In this document: piece after piece, positions 32,570 to 42,038 of the stretch
Numbering within the stretch: position 1 is the first letter of the stretch
Layout of the letters: every line of letters begins with the position of its first letter
Assembly: GCA_946811185.2 (NCBI GenBank)
Contig: OX328105.1
Location: 48,918,845-48,982,844 of the forward strand
Reading direction: 5' to 3'
DNA: 64,000 bases
Origin: Hippopus hippopus
Taxonomy: Eukaryota > Mollusca > Bivalvia > Cardiida > Cardiidae
Made by a program: the position numbers and the translations under genes
Notes under the pieces: generated by a model
The model's input: only the letters and a program-made list of their open reading frames with translations
What the model was told of the DNA's origin: nothing
The model's database searches: none

Positions 32570-33896
32570 CGTGGGGTGATCAGAAAGAACGCGGACCACC
32601 TGATTATTTCAAAAACTATTTTACTTAAGATAACAAAAATTTGCACAGATGAACATTAATTACCTGGTTACTTACTCAAGCGTTTAAATGACGTCATAGG
32701 CAAATAAGAAAAGAGTGACGTCATTTCAATGACATCACATACTGCGTTAGCGGTTCACAATGTCGGATGACGTTTTATTTGAGCAGAGAGTAATTATAAA
32801 GTTTTACGTTAAACTCGGAAAGTCTTCATCGGAAATTAAGGCCGATTTAGATAAAGTTTATGGGGACTCAGCACTTAAGAAAACCAGTATTTGTAAATGG
32901 ATTGGACGATTTAGAGAAGGACGCGAAACCGTTGAAAATGACCCTAAATCTGGCCGTCCATCAACATCAGTAACGGACAAAACTATCGCGGATGTGCAGC
33001 AGCATGTAAAGCAAGATCGTCGAGTTACTGTCAGGGAAATAGCTGACACATTTAGCATTTCCTATGGAAGTGCACAGGAGATTTTAACTGACAAACTTGG
33101 AATGTCGCGTGTTTGTGCAAGGTGGGTGCCTCGGCTACTGACGCCCGAGCAAATGGGGGTTAGGGTCGAAATTTGTTCTGAAATTTTAGAACGCATTAGG
33201 AAAGAAGGATCAAACTTTACTGATCGTATTGTGACATGCGATGAAACATGGGTACACTTTTACGAGCCCGAATCTAAACAACAAAGTAGTGTATGGAAAC
33301 ATCCAACATCGCCGTCCCCTATTAAAGCCAAACTTTCTAAGTCTGTTGGTAAAGTTATGTGCATCATGTTTTTCTCTTCTCAACGTTTTCTTCTAAATCA
33401 TGTTGTACCTATACATACTACAGTCAATGCTGAGTATTATGCCAGCATTATTCGAATGAATTTAATATAGGCCATCCGAAAAAAACAGCCGGAACTTCTA
33501 TGGAGAGGCGTCATTTTACATCAAGATAATGCTCCCGCTCACAAAGCCAAACTTGTACAGGAAGTTTTGAAAAAACTAAACATAGAAACATTAGACCATC
33601 CTGCCTATAGTCCAGACCTGGCCCCATGTGACTTTTGGCTATTTCCTGTTTTGAAAGATTCTCTACGTGGCACGCGCTACGAGAGCAGAGAGGAGCTAAC
33701 CCATGCCATGACCGGGTCGTTGAGAGTGATGTCACGTGACGGGCTCGCGCACGTGTTTCGCGCATGGGAATCAAGAATGAATAAGTGCATAGAACACAAA
33801 GGAGGTTACTTTGAAAAACAGTAAACATTCCAAGTTGATTTTTATAACAATATTCCGATAAAGGCACTGGTCCACGTTCTTTCTGATCACCCCTCG
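32570..33896 (+). mobile_element. Mariner element, 1327 bp
   Basis: 28-base terminal repeats at 32570-32597 and 33869-33896 (GGGGTGATCAGAAAGAACG core) with two mismatches. TA is on both sides (32568-32569, 33897-33898). It encodes a transposase with one stop codon. Confidence 0.92.
32760..33824 (+). pseudogene. Mariner transposase, D,D34D, one internal stop
   Basis: One frame from ATG at 32760 to TAA at 33822, about 354 codons, interrupted only by TAG at 33468-33470 (codon 237). The N-terminal helix-turn-helix region includes YVKLGKSSSEI and SGRPSTS. The linker is WVPRLL. The catalytic residues are D161 (VTCDETWVHFYE), D256 (LHQDNAPAH) and D291 (YSPDLAPCDFW), with 34 residues between the last two. 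The end GGYFEKQ is typical of the family. It belongs to a mariner lineage different from the copy at 5.2 kb. The stop lies before the second catalytic Asp, so the main product would be inactive, though the fragment keeps the DNA-binding part. Confidence 0.93.
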
Positions 33897-33964
33897 TACA
33901 GTATATGTTTGTGCAGAGAATAATTTTCATGTTTTTTCTTATTGCTGACAAAATTACTGCTGAG

Positions 33965-34150
33965 TGTATTTGTACAGAACTCATTTAACTAAACAAGCAC
34001 CTGCTCATGCATTCCCTGCGTTCCTTTTTCTAACACTTCGCTCGACAGCCTTTCCAAACCACTGGCTGCTTTTCCACAGACAAAATTTAACAGAAAAAAT
34101 GTTCAGCAAAAAGAGAGAAACGAGTCCTGTCGCAATGACTAGAATTATCA
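33965..34150 (-). mobile_element. SINE-1 body fragment
   Basis: Counterpart of 21150-21310: 'tcatgcattccctgcgttcc' and 'aaaccactggctgcttttcc'. Confidence 0.5.
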
Positions 34151-34219
34151 TCCAAAAGATGAGTATGTTAAAGCTCCTGATAACGCATAAGCGTCGTTTA
34201 GTGTAAGAATATCTTAAAA

Positions 34220-34275
34220 CGTCGGACAGGATAGATCAAGATCAGATCCGTATTGCTGATTGATCTTGACATGTA
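34220..34275. repeat. F3-like hairpin fragment
   Basis: 'tagatcaagatcagatccgt' faces 'gattgatcttgacatg'. Confidence 0.5.
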
Positions 34276-34879
34276 GCTAATAATTGGCTTTAGCTAAGAA
34301 AGAACTATTACTAAAGTCCCGCAGAATACCGGAATGCTTAAAGCACTTTGATTATTCTGATCACGGGATTGTTACTATTTCAAGATTGTTTACGTTTTCG
34401 TCCGATTTACCCTCGTTTGTTTTTTATAAGTTGGGCGAAAGAAATGATTTTGTAGTTCAGCAATACTTAAGCATATTTGTTTGACAAGAAGACGAGAAAT
34501 CTTTCGCGTTTTACGTCAAAAATTTGCGTAGGATTAATTTTCTTAATTTCACCACGTTCTCCTTTGTAGAGAGCATAATAGTTTTCCGGCTTGTACTAGC
34601 TTGAGAGTAAAAGCAGAGCCAAGTATTAGAAATGTTCATTCTGCTGGTATTATGGGAAATATGCGGATAACGTTTATTCTCTGCAGCCCCGCAAGGCCAT
34701 TTGCAGGTAAATAGCTCTAAGCACTGAGTTTCTCTTAAATTAGAAGAAAAAATATAAACAACAGAAACACGAACTGTGCTGAGCCGCATTAATGGTAAAC
34801 CATGATAAATTGTCTCTGACAGTTTCTCTGCAAAAGTTTCATATCAGACTGATTGGACAGACAATTCGTATTGTATCTG

Positions 34880-35140
34880 AGTTTAACGCCATTTTAACAG
34901 CTTAGGTCATATCATGGCGGTTAGTGACGCACCCATGTGTTTCTTGGCTTTCTCAGACCAGTACTGACACAACTTTCTTTCCAAAGCCACTGACTACTTT
35001 TCTCACATGCATCAGAGGTGAGAGGCGAAAGATCGCCGGAAAGAAAGTTCGCCGCAACCGGGTATCGAGGCCGCAACCTCCAGGTCACGAGTCAGATACG
35101 CTAACCACCGAGTTACCCGGCCGGGCAACAAAAAGGCAAT
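34880..35140 (-). mobile_element. SINE-1 copy with diverged head
   Basis: Body 'cgccattttaacagcttagg' and head region 35050-35135 on the minus strand, with 'ggtaactcggtggttagcgt'. Inserted in unit 2 only. Confidence 0.55.
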
Positions 35141-35149
35141 ATCTTCAAA

Positions 35150-35203
35150 GATCAACAACAGCAACATTAACAATAACTACAACTACAACAACAACAACAA
35201 CCA
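35150..35203. repeat. (ACA)n microsatellite
   Basis: 'caacaacaacaacaacc' with imperfect units on its left. A related CAA tract lies at 51575. Confidence 0.8.
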
Positions 35204-35277
35204 ATCACCTGTTTTCATGTTCTGGCTCTATTTTATGTAAAAGTTATGATCGTAATGTATACTTTTAAGTGGCTATT

Positions 35278-35508
35278 CAACCCTTTACCAGACAACATAA
35301 TTTTAGACATGTCCAACTTGAAAACATTTGCAGGCTCCAAATTAAATGTGGCTCAAAACCTGGTACTTGCCTTTGAGCGTAAAACATCACGGGAAAAAGA
35401 GAGAAAATATTGTTTTCCAGTATTCCCTCCTCCTTTCTCCCTATCGTTTGCAAAAGCCCCCTTTTCGTGGTCGTTAAAACCTGCATTTTCTTAGTAAAGG
35501 ATTAAACT
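35278..35508 (-). repeat. F4 copy, near complete
   Basis: 'ccctttaccagacaacataa', decayed hairpin 'gagaaaatattgttttccag', end 'ttagtaaaggattaaa'. Confidence 0.75.
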
Positions 35509-35516
35509 ATAAATTT

Positions 35517-35640
35517 ATTTATTGCTATGATGATGGTGAAGATAAAGTCGATGATGATGACGATGACGATGATGATGACGAAGGTGTCGACGACGACGAC
35601 GACGATGATCATGATCATAATCATCTTCATCTTCATCTTT
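35517..35640. repeat. (GAT/GAC)n microsatellite
   Basis: Unit 2 counterpart of 22196-22345. Confidence 0.85.
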
Positions 35641-35749
35641 AACCTTAGCTGATATCCTTCTGAACTCGTATAGGTGATAATGGATATACAGAGTTACGAA
35701 AAATTCCTGATTCACATTGCTAAAGGCCCAATAGAAGCCAAAAAATCAA

Positions 35750-36300
35750 AACTGATGTTAAAATGTATTTAAAATCTTGCCATTTAAAAGTATGGAAATA
35801 TTGTGAAGATGACAATCTGTTATTGTATGGTCTGTGTAAGTGTTACTCGCTGGTAGAAAAATGAATTTTAAAATCAGGCAAATAGTAAACAAAAGATAAA
35901 GTAACCTGGAAAGTTTAAAGCTAGTTTTGAAATCCCTTATTAAATGCTTGGTATAATGCATCATGGAGATCCATTACATCCCTTTTACCAGAGCATGGCT
36001 AAAATATTTCAAATGCATCAGTGCAACCCGTGTGTCTTGTTCATGAGGTCCCATGTTTCCTAACTTGGACCACACTTCTCAAGCCACAGAGTGCTTTCCC
36101 CTTGATGCAGACACACAAAGTACAAAGTTCAGCAGTTTGAGGCAATTATTCATCCCTCAATGACTGTCACCAATCCGCCGAGACAGCGTCAGCAGGACCG
36201 AGATTTGCATCCTGAAACCTAAACTCAACTTCTCGTGCTGTAATGAATGGGATACCCGACCCCTGTTATGACTGCTAGCTGATGCTAAACTTTTACCAAA
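35750..36300. repeat. F5 half, F2 end and SINE-like block of unit 2
   Basis: 'gtgaagatgacaatctgtta' (35803), 'ccagagcatggct' (35986) and 'ccgagatttgcatcctgaaa' (36199) repeat the order at 22440-22990. Confidence 0.65.
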
Positions 36301-37133
36301 ATTATCGTTAACTGTATTTGAAAATCTACTTTCAGGGCCTGAAAAAAGTCTGACTTATCCTCAGAAAAATTCATTCGGTTGGCAGTGAAAGAGTTAGCCC
36401 TTTACAAGACGATAAAGGACAGTTTCCATAAGGGGGTTTTGGTGGTAGTTGAACATTTGAATAATAGTTTGAGCACATATAGCCACATAAAGGGAAAATG
36501 TATTGCTGGAAAACTTGAGTCAAACGGATCTTTGGTTTGGTGTTAATTGTGTTTTGAAAGTGGGTGGGGTAATTCTATATTTGTCCTACCCGAGGCAATA
36601 AATTATCGATTTTCAATCTTCCTATGAAAGACTGGCTAAAAGTTTTAACATATTATACTAGGGCTGTTGTCTTATATCAAGTGATATGAGGTTTTTATAT
36701 ATGCTCTTGAAAAGTAAAAAATAAAAATATAATAAAATATTACCTTGATTCCAGTTTTTGGATTTTGACATATTTTTATCTACCATCTTTGCGGAAAACA
36801 CGAACGCTTCTGTAACAAGCAATAAAATCCTACCATATTTTGGGGAAATATTTGTGAATGGTTTGTAATTGCAGAATTATGGGGATTTATTTGTAGATTT
36901 GTAGAAAATAGTTATGTGCCCTTGAATGCAGAAAAATGCATACAAAATGTGAAAAAATATCAAACTTTTATTTTGTCGTTTTTCATCAATCAAGATGGAA
37001 AAAAGCCCTAATTAAACGTAAATTTTTGTGTATTGTAGTGTAAAATGTTTGTTTAGTTTCAACAGCAGAGACAGAGTAAGTGCTATGTATGGCCAAGCGG
37101 ATCATGATAGTGCTTATTTCTTCTAAATATCTG

Positions 37134-37353
37134 TTACTCCTTATCACTTTCATCAGATGAATAATTGATGGAATCACACAGTTCAACTATAGCATCTGTA
37201 AGAGAATCCATATATTCGTCATGTAGCTTAGATGATTTTGTTGCTGGTTGATGCCGTTCAAAGCCCAAATATCACAAGACAGATGCGATATGAGCACAAC
37301 AACCAACCACTCTAGCGCCTGAGTTGCATGTGCAAAACCAGCCTCTTTCATGG
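37134..37353 (-). pseudogene. Transposase-like C-terminal fragment with SWIM-type zinc finger
   Basis: On the minus strand one frame reads WFCTCNSGARVVGCCAHI, then ASVL, a stop (TGA), YLGFERHQP, and ends in an acidic tail SSDESDKE with TAA at 37134-37136. The CxC...CxH spacing is that of SWIM-type zinc fingers. The 'RVVGCCAHIASVLWYLG'-like motif recalls C-termini of transposase-like proteins in invertebrates; that family assignment is from memory. The TGA sits where Trp would be expected. The upstream part is cut off by an F4 end. About 70 codons survive. Confidence 0.6.
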
Positions 37354-37400
37354 TCGTTAAGACTAAGGATTATGTAGTAAAGAGTTAAATGAGATTTCTA
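37354..37400 (+). repeat. F4 right-end fragment
   Basis: 'tcgttaagactaaggattat' to 'gtaaagagttaa', immediately beyond the zinc-finger fragment. Confidence 0.5.
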
Positions 37401-37760
37401 GGAAACAAACTTTGAAATATCGGAAGTGTCATGACTTAAAAACAATTCGGTGGAGTTGTTACGAAATTAATGGCAGGACACGCCTAGCTGCTAGTAACAC
37501 TTTACGCAAGGTCACTTCCTGTATCAATTCCGCATCCGGTCCCCAAGGCGCCACGTGGATCGTTTTTTGCTCTGAAAAAGGTTGATTTAACTGAGATATC
37601 TTTTTATTCCGTGAACCCTATAGAGTTCGGTTAGGTTCGTCTACTGAATTAAATAGTTTACTATTTCTCGGAGAAGCTGAATGCGAGGGCTTTTGACCGA
37701 CTTCTTGGTATGATGATATCGAATGAATAGATGGTTAAAAAAGAAAGAAAGAAAATCTAG
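37401..37760 (+). repeat. Block shared with 53.58-53.96 kb, including H-block piece
   Basis: 'cgcatccggtccccaaggcg' followed by 'ccacgtgg', then 'gcttttgaccgacttcttgg', match unit 3. Absent from unit 1. A short GAAA run lies at 37740. Confidence 0.65.
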
Positions 37761-38079
37761 TGTCGAAATAAAACTGCCGACGGTTTAAAGGCAACCTACA
37801 GAGATTGGACAAACACTGTCAATGACATGGGCTTCCTTCCGGCACCGCAGTCTTTGTCCCACATCTTTCATCCACTGCAGCTGCTGCCACTCTTTTTACA
37901 ATGCTGCTTCTGGTTCCGGCACGTTCCATGGTGGAGGACCCCTGCGCTGCTTCAAACGTCCATTAATGTTCCATGTACGAGTTCCAACAGATGAAGATTT
38001 GGGTCATAAAAAGGACGACTCGTTACGAGCAATTTCTTCGTTTCCCACAATGTTTACAGATATATTCACTTGGTAACCC

Positions 38080-38190
38080 TTATGCTGCTTGGCAAAGCTC
38101 TGTGCTCTTTAGCGCACGAAGTAGATCGAGATCAGACTGCACAGAACATGCAGTCTGATCTTGGATCTAAACTGTCCGAAACGATGAGAT
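38080..38190 (+). repeat. F3 copy
   Basis: Hairpin 'gatcagactgcacagaacat' and 'gcagtctgatcttggatcta'. Present in unit 2 only. Confidence 0.75.
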
Positions 38191-38284
38191 GTTCTTTCCA
38201 TCGAAAATAAGACTGGAATCGCAATATTTCGTAATTTACATCTGGTTATAAATTTTCGTTGAATTTATTAAGAAGGCAGTTTCC

Positions 38285-38512
38285 CCTTTACTGCACAATT
38301 CCAAATTTTACCGACCGAAGGAAAGAGGCTTTTGAAAAGTTTGTGAAAAAGGAGAAAATGCTTGTAAAAAGCATTTTTACTTTTCCACATTTTTTTCTAC
38401 CCGTTCGAAAGTAAAAAAAAAAAATCTATCGTTTAATACACATTGGATTTGTCTCCTGCAAATGTTGTCAAATTGGGCAAGTGTAAAAGTTTTGCTGGCG
38501 GTTAATAGTTAA
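38285..38512 (+). repeat. F4 copy
   Basis: 'tactgcacaattccaaattt', hairpin 'gagaaaatgcttgtaaaaag', right end 'gtaaaagttttgctggcggt'. Counterpart of 23795-24010. Confidence 0.7.
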
Positions 38513-38514
38513 CC

Positions 38515-38625
38515 ATCAGGCTGCTAAAAGCCTTTAGTCGACAGTGTGAATCAAGATCAGACTGCACAGAACATGCAGTCAGATCTTGGATCTACACTGT
38601 CCGATAACGAGATATTTTTCTCCAG
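38515..38625 (+). repeat. F3 copy
   Basis: 'catcaggctgctaaaagcct' with an intact hairpin. It abuts an F4 copy as at 24012. Confidence 0.75.
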
Positions 38626-38834
38626 AAATGAAGTTTGAAATATCAACATTCGAGGTTTTACAATCGGCTTGAAAGTTTCAATTGACTTATTTAGCAGGTT
38701 AAAGTTAACATTATTTTATGTTGATTATCCATATTTTACAATTTTCTTTTTTCAAAGACGTCTGCTGTAAGTTTGTTTCAGCAGGTGTGAACTTTTGACC
38801 TTTGTTTTGAATGGCGTTTAGGTTTTTTAATGCT

Positions 38835-39015
38835 TAACCAATCGACAAAAGTTTATACTCATCAAAATTGAAAAAAATTCAGAATTCTCAAATTAGTTGT
38901 GGACAAAACGAAAGAATTCGTATTTACAGGGGCAGAAAACATTGCTTTCTTCTTGTACCACAATGTTTTCAGACGTCTTTTTTCCTCAGGCCGTTAAAAC
39001 TCAGGATTGTATCTC
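38835..39015 (-). repeat. F4 copy, diverged
   Basis: 'taaccaatcgacaaaagttt' to 'ccgttaaaactcaggattgt'. Confidence 0.6.
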
Positions 39016-39229
39016 AGCTATATCGCAGCCAATGCTCCCTGTTTTTACGTTGTTCACAAGTGAAGGTTTGGATGATCATTTAAACAAATGAACACAACAT
39101 TTTCATGCAGGAAATATGAAAATCGAACGACAGCCTGAGTGACTGAGTGAGTGAGTGAGTGTCTGACTGACCCACCGACCGAATAGATAGATACCTGACA
39201 CAAAAGCAAAACAACACACAGAGATAGAA

Positions 39230-39349
39230 AAGAGATTAATAATACGGTTTAATTCCAGTTTTGTACTACATTTTAATTGTCAGTGGCTGTATAGTTTTGT
39301 TTAAACCAATAACTATGTCTTCTATTTCTCCGTGGTTGAGCAGTTTTTC
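39230..39349 (-). other. Gene C exon 4 (3' UTR)
   Basis: Minus-strand acceptor TTCCAG|GAAAAACTGCTCAA at 39349 starts an island matching genes A and B. The surrounding intron and flank are diverged. The poly(A) signal is a weak AATTAAA variant near 39248. Confidence 0.5.
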
Positions 39350-39419
39350 CTGGAATCAATAAATAAATGAATGAATCAGGGTGGTTGTGAGTTGATCTGT
39401 TGGTTGAGTAGAAGGGGCG

Positions 39420-39588
39420 GAGAGAGTGACGAGGGGGACAGAAACAGACAGAGAAACAGAGACAGTGACAGAGATAGAGAGACAGACGGAGAAAGAAAGA
39501 TAAAGATACAGACAGAGAGAGACATAGGGACAGACAGACAGACAGACAGACAGAGGGACAGACAGTGGGACAAACAGACAGACAGAGT
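39420..39588 (-). repeat. GA/CAGA-rich tract, gene C intron 3
   Basis: About 170 bases rich in 'gagacagac' units, in the same place relative to the exon 4 acceptor as in genes A and B. Pyrimidine-rich on the gene strand. Confidence 0.85.
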
Positions 39589-39621
39589 TTAAAGTCGATC
39601 ATATCTGAAATTACTCATATA

Positions 39622-39855
39622 ATCAACTCTTTACCGAACAAGAAAAAAACTAGACTTGCCCAAACTGAAATCGTTTGCAGAAGACAACTAAAATGTGACT
39701 CAAAAATGAAAATATGTTTTTGAAATAGTGAAAAACATTGAGGCGAAAAGGAGAAACTGCTGAGAACCAGCACTTTCTCCTTTTCCCACAATGATTTAGA
39801 AAAGCTTTCTTTTAACAAGATCATGAAAACCCTGAAATTGTGCGGTAAAGGGTTA
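39622..39855 (-). repeat. F4 copy, complete
   Basis: 'tcaactctttaccgaacaag' to 'ggtaaagggttaaa', hairpin 'ggagaaactgctgagaacca'. Confidence 0.8.
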
Positions 39856-40094
39856 AATAGTTTTGCACCGTTATCAATACAGGTTTAATGCAGGAAAACT
39901 AAAAACACTGTTGCACAAGATAAAGTTGATCTTCATTAGTATTACTTACTTCATGTAACCTGACCCAGGTCAAAATCATTTACATCAATTAAAATTCTGT
40001 TTTTGCCATCGGCATCACACGGGGCTGCCCACGGTTTTGTCCCGAATGTTCACGGAAATATTCCGTACGGTATGCACGAATTAAATTGCTTACC

Positions 40095-40510
40095 TACGAA
40101 AGCCTACAAGGGTCAAAATGAAAGTAAAATGATTTTCAAAAACACGTTATAACTCAAAAAAAGTCGCACTAATGCAAAAAATCTCGTAATAACGTGTTTA
40201 AAAACACGTAATTAACGTATTTAAAAGTCGTAGTGACGCGAAAAATCTCCTTATAACGTAAATTTAAAACACGTTATAATGAAAAAAAAAATGCACTAAC
40301 GCGAAAAATCTCGTAATAACGTGTTTTATAGTCGTAGTAACGCGAAAAATCTCGTTATAAGGTGAATTTTAAACTCGTAATAACGCAAAAAAAGACGCAC
40401 TAACGTGAAAAAATCTCGTAATATCGTGTTTTAAAATACATTATAACGCGTTTAAAATTCGTAGTAACGCGGACCGAAAACTCGCAGTAACGTGTTTCTT
40501 TTTTTTCACT
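40095..40510 (+). repeat. Array of ACGTTATAACG-type words, left arm
   Basis: Irregular units combine 'acacgttataac', 'gtcgcactaa' and 'aaaatctcgtaataacg' about every 35-60 bases. It is preceded by 'gaaagcctacaagggtcaaa', which reappears inverted at about 41840. Confidence 0.8.
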
Positions 40511-40609
40511 TTATCAACATTACATGAGAACAGGTTACATGTATGTGCAATAAGTTCATTGACATGCATTCGAATTTCGCAATAAATATTCAATTGTGTT
40601 AGTCGTGTT

Positions 40610-41120
40610 TCAAGTTGGCTATAGCGTTATTTCAGTCACATCACAGTAACCACTTTCTCATTCATGACCTTTCTAGGATTCACTAGTATTAAGTCTGCAT
40701 CTTTACTTTGCCTTGCAAGTGTCATATGAGGCTAGCAATGACAGCAGAGATCGAACATGGATTCCAGCGATGACAGTAGAATTTTAGTATCATTATCCTC
40801 GATTTTGACAAGATTGTTGAAAATGTTTGTTCAATTCATGTTTCATATCCTTTCTAACATTGTTTCAGTCATTTGGCGGCGGCATTGCACTTGTCTATAC
40901 TTTGCTGGCAGCTGTCCTACATTCAACATCTTCGATAGATGACAAACGGTGAAAGAGGAATGAAACCTTTCGCAAAGACGATCGTCAATTTTCGAAAAGA
41001 ACTTGGCTGAGCTGTTGAATCGAGCTATCGACCCCTTTCCTTCCAACCCCCCCCCCCCCCCCCGCCTGTTTCAAGCCATGTATGTTACAAACTGACCTAC
41101 CAAGCTCAGCGAGGTCCCGA
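40610..41120 (-). mobile_element. SINE-1 copies, diverged
   Basis: 'agcgttatttcagtcacatc' and 'cattgtttcagtcatttggc' are two body starts. A head-like end lies near 40990-41120 with 'ttgaatcgagctatcgaccc'. A poly-C run is at 41047. Confidence 0.5.
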
Positions 41121-41274
41121 CCAGATGTTTATCGAGTTGGTATTCATTAAAGGAAAAAACAAAATAATGCATTTTCAATGATCAATGATTTAAACACTGA
41201 TGAAAACGTAGTAAATTCGAAAGAAACAAATAACAGTTGCACTGTTTGTTTCATAATGTAGCTTTCATAGGATA

Positions 41275-41400
41275 ATCTTCCGTGGTTGAGTGGTTCCGGA
41301 TTATTAGCTTGTAATGAGAAACCCTGGTTCGATCTCTGCTGCTGGCAATAGTCTCGTCTGATTGCAGGGAACAGAGAAGCTGCAGACTTATACTGATCAA
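41275..41400 (+). mobile_element. tRNA-derived SINE head (different type)
   Basis: A-box TGGTTGAGTGGTTCC (41283-41297) and B-box GGTTCGATCTC (41326-41336), with normal tRNA-like spacing. The 3' part continues 'gctgctggcaat'. The anticodon region does not fold convincingly, so it is not a tRNA gene. Confidence 0.6.
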
Positions 41401-41564
41401 TCCTAGAAAGATCGGGAATAAAAGACTTATAGCTGTGAAGTGATCTAAATATCATTGAAAGCGGCGTAATGCACCATCAAAACATACAAATTTGCACTGG
41501 GAGATTCAACTGGACTTCACGGAACTCAATCAAAGCGAAAACAGTAGGGAAAAAAAAGCGTTAC

Positions 41565-41860
41565 TGCCAGTTTTTAACGCGTTATAACGTGTTTTAAAAC
41601 ACGTTATTACGAGATTTTTTCACGTTAGTGCGACTCTTTTTGAGTTATTACGTGTTTCAAACTCACGTTATAACGAGCTTTTTCGCGTTACTATGACTTT
41701 TAAACACGTTATTACGTATTTTAAAACAAATTATTATGAGATTTTTTCGCGTTAGTGCGACTTTTTTGCGTTATTACGTGTTTTAAATTCACGTTATTAC
41801 GTGTTTTTGAAAAACATTTTATCTTCTTTTTGACCCTTGTAGGCTTTCGTACTTACCTGT
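41565..41860 (-). repeat. Array of ACGTTATAACG-type words, right arm
   Basis: Reverse complement of the array at 40095-40510 and its flank. Words include 'acacgttattacgagatttt' and 'cgcgttagtgcgac'. The two arms enclose SINE insertions. Confidence 0.8.
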
Positions 41861-42038
41861 ACCTTCCTGTGTATATTTAACTTCCCGAATTATGGTCGGA
41901 GTTCTGTTTATATACCTACTTATGTATTCAGCATAAAGGTCAGGATAAGGTTAAATTAAGTAGACAATACGCAAAAAAAAACCTTGCCTTCTTTGGTTTT
42001 TTAATATGAAATATAATTACCTTTAATGTCTAACCGGA

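Larger units (their letters stand above)
32412..33901. mobile_element. Outer TA-flanked insertion carrying a nested mariner
   Basis: Relative to uninterrupted paralogous sites near 21.08 kb and 49.14 kb, the insertion begins TA|CTGTATAGG (32412) and ends CAG|TA (33901). The inverted tips CTGTA/TACAG and TA on both sides suggest a small TA-targeting element of about 160 bp. The mariner then landed near its right tip. Confidence 0.55.
24790..39050. repeat. Tandem duplication unit 2 (gene B)
   Basis: Same order of blocks as unit 1. It is enlarged by the 27.2-28.5 kb fold-back elements in intron 2, the nested mariner at 32.4-33.9 kb and the 37.01-38.21 kb stretch. Confidence 0.75.
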
